From CAYNVS01 sp964400725 (GTDB lineage Bacteria; Myxococcota_A; SURF-8; CAYNVS01): a stretch of DNA of 20,699 nt. The DNA is taken from contig CAYNVS010000049.1 of the NCBI GenBank assembly GCA_964400725.1, forward strand, positions 1 through 20,699. The letters are read 5' to 3'. A program made the position numbers and the translations under genes. A model generated the notes under the pieces. It saw only the letters and a program-made list of their open reading frames with translations, was not told where the DNA came from and did not search any database. Positions 16,858-20,699 of this stretch are shown here, in pieces. How positions within the stretch are numbered: position 1 is the first letter of the stretch; every line of letters starts with the position of its first letter.

Positions 16858-16894
16858 CGAAACGTTTAAAGCATCGAAGTAAGAAGGTTAGAAA

Positions 16895-19393
16895 ATGACT
16901 TGCAACCCTTTGAAAAAACAAATTATGTTTTTTATTTGCGCGGCGATTTTAGCCGCATCGGCTTCCAGCTGCGCGCTCGGCTCTTTCGTTTCGTATAAAA
17001 CGTCGCCCGATTACCCGCGGAACAAAAAAGAGACGTTGAAACTTAACGGACTGCAAAATAAAGTCGAAGTGATATTCGACGAGGCCGGAGTTCCGCATAT
17101 CGACGCGAAGAGCGAAAAAGATTTGCTGATCGCCATTGGGTTCGTTCATGCGCGCTACCGTTTTTTCCAAATGGATATGCTCCGCCGCATTGCGCGGGGG
17201 CGCGTTTCTGAGTTGGTAGGCGAGCAGCCTCTTCTGGACAGCACGACTATCAAGTTCGATTCCGCGATGCGCGGATGGGGCTTCGACAAAGCCTGTCTTG
17301 AGGACGAGGCCGGCCTTACCGGAGAGCTTAAGGAGCTGATGCTCGCCTATACGGACGGCGTAAATCAAGCCGTCGCTTTGTATAAACCGCTTGAATACCG
17401 GCTGCTCGGCGCGGAGCCGGAAAAATGGGAAGTCGCCGACAGTTTCGCGCTGGGGCGCCTGAATTCGTGGGGCATAACTCACAACTGGAATCAGGAGCTT
17501 GCGCGCTTTTTGCTCGCTTTGTTTGTCGGTTACGAGCGCGCCGAAGCGGTCTATCCGTCGGAGCCTTGGATCGGCGGGGTAAGCGTTCAATTAAAAGGAG
17601 AAAGCAAAAAACTTCCGCCGTCCGTCGTCGATGAAATCAAGGAGCTTTTTCCGGCGCGTCCGGTTTCCGACTTGAAAGGGGGCGCGGCCTCGCTTGAGAA
17701 CATCGACTTCGCGCTTATGGCGGCGAGCGCCAGCAACGCGTGGGCGGTCGGCGGCGGAAGCGCGAAAAACGGAAAACCCCTTTTAGCTAGCGATCCGCAC
17801 TTAAATCACTTTTTGCCGTCGATGGTCATACAGCAGCATATAAAATGCCCGCAGTATGAAAGCGTCGGCGTTACGATGCCCGGCCTGCCGTTCAATCTCT
17901 TCGGCCACACCGACAAAATAGCGTGGGGAATAACAAGCGCGGTCGGCGACGCGATTGATTTTTACGCCGAGAAAGTCAACCCAGACAACGCGGAGCAGGT
18001 ACTTACCCCCGACGGCTATAAAGATTTGCTCAAAGAGGAAATCGTAATAAAAGCGCGGGACGGCGGCTCGTTCGTAGAGAAGAAATTCGTTCACCGCCGC
18101 AGCCGCAACGGAGTAATTATTAACGATTTGTATCCCGACATGTTTCCGTCGTGGGCGCCGCCGCTGGCTCTGCATTGGGATACCTCGGACGCAAAAGGAA
18201 GTTTGGAGTCGTTCAGAAAAGTCGCCTCCGCTAAAAACGCGTTTGAAATGCGCAAAATATTTTCGGGGATGACGACGCCGATAAACGTTTATACCGCCGC
18301 CGACGTCGAGGGGAACATCGCCGTCTTTTCAACCGGAAGGCTGCCGGTTAGAAAACATCACCGCGGAACTTTTCCGGTTCCGGGGTGGCTTGATAAATAC
18401 CAATGGACGGAATTCGCGTCGCCGGAGCAGACGCCTTTTGAAGCCGCAGAAGGAAAAAGTTATTTGGCTCACGCAAACAATTTGATTTGGGACGCCGAAA
18501 AGGCTCCGTTCATTTTCCACGTTGACAGCGCGCCTTCTTACAGGTTCGACAGAATTATGGAGCTGCTTAAAAGCAGGGACGCGCACGATTTTGATTCGTT
18601 TAAAGAGATTCAGACCGACGTTAAGCTGCTTCGCGGACGGCGTCTTGCGCCTAAAATGATTAAGGCGGTTGAAACGACCGGAGGCTTGAACGAAATAGAA
18701 AGCAAGGCTTTTGAATTATTGAAAAAATGGGATTACTTCAGCAAAGCCGACTCCGCCGCGACTTCAATTTTCTTTTCGACTTACCTTGAGGCGGCAAAGC
18801 TGGCTTTGGCGGACGAGGCCGGCGCTTCCGCCGTTACATTTCTGCTGTCTCAACGCTACTCCACCGCTATGGCCGATTTGTGGTACGACGACGAAAACGC
18901 AGCCGCATGGGACGACAGACGGACGGAAAAGAAAGAAACCATGAGCGAAGTCGTATCAACGGCGTTTAAAAAGGCTGTAAAAAAACTTTCCGACGAATTC
19001 GGAAAAGAGCCCAAAGACTGGGTTTGGGGGAAACTGCACAAACTTCAGTTCAAGCATTTCATGGGCGGAAAAAGCGTTCTCGCCTCGACCGTAAACCTTG
19101 AGGAAAACCCGATGGGCGGAGGGATGGACTCGGTTTGGAAGTCTCATTTCGATTTGGGATCGGCGGCTCATCCCTTTAAAGCGATGGCCGGACCGGTTTT
19201 CAGAATGATCGTCGATATGAGCGATCCTTCCCGCGCCTTATGGATAATCGACACGGGCGTTTCGGGATGGCCTCTCGACCCCCATTACGGCGACCAGCAT
19301 AAAAAATGGGTTAAAGGCGAGATGATTCCGATGTTGACTGACTGGGAAACGATAAAAAAGAGCTCGGAAGGAACTCTGACGTTCGAGCCGTAA
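16895..19393 (+). CDS. Penicillin acylase family (S45) Ntn-hydrolase lipoprotein
   Basis: An 832-residue lipoprotein proenzyme; the signal peptide ends in ASSC (C26) and AAGAAGG precedes the ATG. It has the S45 layout: an alpha-chain region with VEVIFDEAGVPHIDA and IGFVHARYRFFQMDMLRR, a cleavage site before the nucleophile Ser in ASNAWAVGGG (S280), then KPLLASDPHL, FGHTDKIAWGITSA and the HANN Asn pair (N528/N529) typical of this family. Members remove acyl groups from penicillins, acyl-homoserine lactones or cyclic lipopeptides; which of these applies cannot be read here. The classical glycine before the Ser is Ala. The gene follows the barrel gene after 64 bp and is probably the last of the cluster, ending at terminator-like hairpins. 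Lipid anchoring suggests it works at the envelope rather than free in the periplasm. Confidence 0.92.
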   Translation: MTCNPLKKQIMFFICAAILAASASSCALGSFVSYKTSPDYPRNKKETLKLNGLQNKVEVIFDEAGVPHIDAKSEKDLLIAIGFVHARYRFFQMDMLRRIARGRVSELVGEQPLLDSTTIKFDSAMRGWGFDKACLEDEAGLTGELKELMLAYTDGVNQAVALYKPLEYRLLGAEPEKWEVADSFALGRLNSWGITHNWNQELARFLLALFVGYERAEAVYPSEPWIGGVSVQLKGESKKLPPSVVDEIKELFPARPVSDLKGGAASLENIDFALMAASASNAWAVGGGSAKNGKPLLASDPHLNHFLPSMVIQQHIKCPQYESVGVTMPGLPFNLFGHTDKIAWGITSAVGDAIDFYAEKVNPDNAEQVLTPDGYKDLLKEEIVIKARDGGSFVEKKFVHRRSRNGVIINDLYPDMFPSWAPPLALHWDTSDAKGSLESFRKVASAKNAFEMRKIFSGMTTPINVYTAADVEGNIAVFSTGRLPVRKHHRGTFPVPGWLDKYQWTEFASPEQTPFEAAEGKSYLAHANNLIWDAEKAPFIFHVDSAPSYRFDRIMELLKSRDAHDFDSFKEIQTDVKLLRGRRLAPKMIKAVETTGGLNEIESKAFELLKKWDYFSKADSAATSIFFSTYLEAAKLALADEAGASAVTFLLSQRYSTAMADLWYDDENAAAWDDRRTEKKETMSEVVSTAFKKAVKKLSDEFGKEPKDWVWGKLHKLQFKHFMGGKSVLASTVNLEENPMGGGMDSVWKSHFDLGSAAHPFKAMAGPVFRMIVDMSDPSRALWIIDTGVSGWPLDPHYGDQHKKWVKGEMIPMLTDWETIKKSSEGTLTFEP

Positions 19394-19401
19394 GCGGATA
19401 A

Positions 19402-19420
19402 GCGTTTTAAAATAAAACGC
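19402..19420. terminator. Hairpin between convergent genes
   Basis: GCGTTTTA / TAAAACGC, a perfect 8-bp stem with an AAA loop, 8 nt after the acylase stop. AT-rich with no following T tract, so its strength as a terminator is uncertain. Confidence 0.45.
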
Positions 19421-19424
19421 CGCG

Positions 19425-19446
19425 GGGCGCAGTAAGAAAAGCGCCC
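19425..19446. terminator. GC-rich hairpin between convergent genes
   Basis: GGGCGC / GCGCCC with a 10-nt A-rich loop, 10 nt beyond the hrgA-like gene's stop on its own strand. Followed by only GGTTT on the plus strand. It probably acts together with the hairpin at 19402-19420 as a two-way stop. Confidence 0.5.
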
Positions 19447-19456
19447 GGTTTAAAGG

Positions 19457-20380
19457 CTATAGTTTAGTCGAATCGTATTCGCTTTCGTGGATTTGTTTGC
19501 TTTCGTGGTCGATTCTTACGTTTTTTAAAAACGCCGCGAAGTGCTTGTTGGCTTTCGACAGTTTATTCATAGTTTCCCAATCGAGATAGTCTTTCTGACG
19601 CGCTTGAAAGAGAACTTTGGAAGATTGCATGTCGTTAATATTAAGCAGGATTACTCCTATGCCAAACGATAAGCTCAAACGCTCAAGTTCCTCTTGAAGC
19701 TGATTGTCGTTCTCGTCCACCGACGCCGTAACCAAATAACCTTCGTTCGCCCAAGACGAATTGGAAACCGCTTGGAAAAAGCACTCTCTATAATTGCTGT
19801 TGTCGATATTTTTCTTTAGTTCAAACGAATATAGACGAATTGGCGTCTCTCCAATCGCTTTATTGAACTCCAGCAGCTTATCGTCCCACTCGTCAATAGG
19901 GGAGTAAAACCCTACCATATCGGGGTGCAGCCACTGGTTCAATCCTTTTTTTGATACCTCGTGGTAAATCGTTTTGGTATATATTTTTTTGCCCCTGTTA
20001 AACGACCGATTATTAAAAGCAAAGCTCGCAAGGAAAGGATGAAGATCGCGTTCTGTAAATTGGGCAAATTTGCGATTAGCGGCTTCTGCCATATTTTCTT
20101 CTTTGCGCTCCTTGATAATGTTTTGTTGGTAATCCTTTTCATTTATCAGAGAAAATCGTGCCGGCCTTTGCCCTACTTTAATAAAGATTGATTTAGGAGA
20201 TTTAACATCTTCATAAAGCTGAGCGCCGAGTGAGTTCGCAGGCGTCTTCCCTGAACAGTTATATTTTAACGGCAATCCTCTTTTTTCAGCTTCTCCCCAT
20301 ATTTCATCAATAGTCATAGGGTTTAACGCTGTTGATAATACCTCTCTCGCCAATTCTCTATATTTATTCCTTGCCATCAT
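19457..20380 (-). CDS. HrgA-like protein with N-terminal HARE-HTH domain
   Basis: A 307-residue cytoplasmic protein. Residues 5-78 form a HARE-HTH winged helix (REVLSTALNPMTIDEIWGEA, KTPANSLGAQLYEDVKS, ARFSLI), a DNA-linked domain shared by restriction endonucleases, RNA polymerase delta and chromatin factors. The rest resembles the COG2958/HrgA family, named after a Helicobacter gene found at a restriction-gene locus: HPDMVGFYSP, RLYSFELKKNI and YRECFFQAVSNSSWANEGYLV look like a PD-(D/E)XK-type or related alpha/beta core, with E and K of SFELKK as possible active-site residues. That nuclease reading is inference. The start may be 20380 or 20377 (adjacent ATGs next to AGAAGAAGG). The gene is clearly more AT-rich than its neighbours, hinting at lateral gain. 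No methyltransferase or other partner lies in the window. Confidence 0.77.
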   Translation of the reverse strand: MMARNKYRELAREVLSTALNPMTIDEIWGEAEKRGLPLKYNCSGKTPANSLGAQLYEDVKSPKSIFIKVGQRPARFSLINEKDYQQNIIKERKEENMAEAANRKFAQFTERDLHPFLASFAFNNRSFNRGKKIYTKTIYHEVSKKGLNQWLHPDMVGFYSPIDEWDDKLLEFNKAIGETPIRLYSFELKKNIDNSNYRECFFQAVSNSSWANEGYLVTASVDENDNQLQEELERLSLSFGIGVILLNINDMQSSKVLFQARQKDYLDWETMNKLSKANKHFAAFLKNVRIDHESKQIHESEYDSTKL

Positions 20381-20395
20381 CCTTCTTCTTTCTGT

Positions 20396-20425
20396 AAAAA
20401 AGGCTCCAGCCTTTCGGCTGAAGCC
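20396..20425 (-). terminator. Intrinsic terminator downstream of the hydrogenase gene
   Basis: On the minus strand GGCTTCAGCC pairs with GGCTGGAGCC around a GAAA loop (one internal mismatch), followed by TTTTTT. It lies between the hydrogenase stop and the hrgA-like start, so the hrgA-like gene should have its own promoter or depend on read-through. Confidence 0.82.
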
Positions 20426-20453
20426 CGTTTTACCTTACTATTGCGCGCCCGCG

Positions 20454-20699
20454 TTAAATCATGTTGCGGGCTTTGCTGTCCAGCACGTTGCCGTCTTTGT
20501 CTTTAATTACCACTTCCATCGGCATTTCGCCCGGCAAGGTGTGCGTGGCGCAGCCGAAGCACGGACCGTAGCTTCTGAACGCCATTTCGACGAGGTTAAG
20601 CGTCGTGTCGTTCAGCGCGCCCGGCTTGATGACGCCCTGCGCCGACTTTTTAATTACCATGCTGATAGGCGCGTTGTTGTTGGTGGTGCCGACGATTAA
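20454..20699 (-). CDS. [NiFe]-hydrogenase large subunit, MvhA-like, C-terminal end only
   Basis: The final 81 codons of a nickel-hydrogenase large subunit gene; the 5' part lies beyond the window. The visible text contains LIVGTTNNNAPIS, MVIKKSAQGVIKPG, LNLVEMAFRSYGPCFGCATH and TLPGEMPM, matching the end of group 3 (Mvh/F420-non-reducing or sulfhydrogenase-type) alpha subunits. The CFGC cysteines are the pair that binds the NiFe(CN)2CO centre. About 30 residues follow the CATH histidine; in the family a specific endopeptidase removes such a tail after nickel insertion. The usual Asp before Pro-Cys (DPCxxC) is Gly here. Group 3c enzymes couple H2 to heterodisulfide-reductase-type electron bifurcation, which would fit an anaerobe, but the partner genes are not visible. 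Confidence 0.88.
   Translation of the reverse strand, partial: LIVGTTNNNAPISMVIKKSAQGVIKPGALNDTTLNLVEMAFRSYGPCFGCATHTLPGEMPMEVVIKDKDGNVLDSKARNMI

Noticed and set aside
1..20699. CRISPR arrays, IS elements, att sites
   Set aside because: No regularly spaced direct repeats, transposase or integrase motifs, or paired terminal repeats were seen on reading both strands.

Overview
The window reads as a gene-dense piece of a diderm (Gram-negative) anaerobe, most likely a metagenomic deltaproteobacterial-type lineage (Myxococcota, Bdellovibrionota or Desulfobacterota-like). The clues are many large lipoproteins and outer-membrane barrels, a TIGR02147/DUF4423 regulator, DUF1566 and Cys-rich 'CDD..KCTTD.C' lipoproteins of myxobacterial flavour, and an MvhA-type [NiFe]-hydrogenase at the right edge. 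Taxonomy is inferred from gene families only. Most genes have strong AAGGAG-type ribosome binding sites and several recognisable intrinsic terminators.

Left part (1-10465), secreted hydrolases. A 5'-incomplete DUF1566 gene is followed by a lipoprotein clan GH-A glycosidase with its own sigma70-like promoter. A bidirectional terminator separates this from a minus-strand pair: a TIGR02147 regulator whose end overlaps the start of a large Cys-rich lipoprotein gene. Divergent from that pair run an OprP/OprO-like porin and a purple-acid-phosphatase-like lipoprotein, then, after a strong terminator, a UshA-like 5'-nucleotidase lipoprotein. Porin plus two phosphoesterases suggest phosphate or nucleotide scavenging. 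Several lipoproteins share a short Asp/Glu-rich stretch after the lipid-anchored Cys.

Middle to right (10799-19393), the most interesting block. After a 506-bp non-coding stretch with hairpins and a promoter candidate comes a tightly packed five-gene plus-strand cluster. It encodes a sphingosine-1-phosphate-lyase-like PLP enzyme, a DUF819 permease, a lipoprotein of the C45/AAT Ntn-amidohydrolase superfamily (with Ser where Cys is expected), an outer-membrane barrel and a penicillin-acylase-family (S45) lipoprotein. The first four genes overlap by 4, 10 and 4 nt. The fifth follows a 64-bp gap holding a perfect 14-nt palindrome. I infer an envelope-to-cytoplasm route for an N-acylated amino-lipid or similar amide: uptake through the barrel, deacylation by two lipid-anchored Ntn hydrolases, import, then C-C cleavage by the lyase. 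The substrate is unknown.

Right edge (19394-20699). Terminator-like hairpins separate the cluster from a convergent, AT-richer HrgA-like HARE-HTH gene. Beyond a minus-strand terminator is the 3' end of a group 3 [NiFe]-hydrogenase large subunit gene that runs off the window. No tRNA, rRNA, CRISPR array, transposase or integrase was found.
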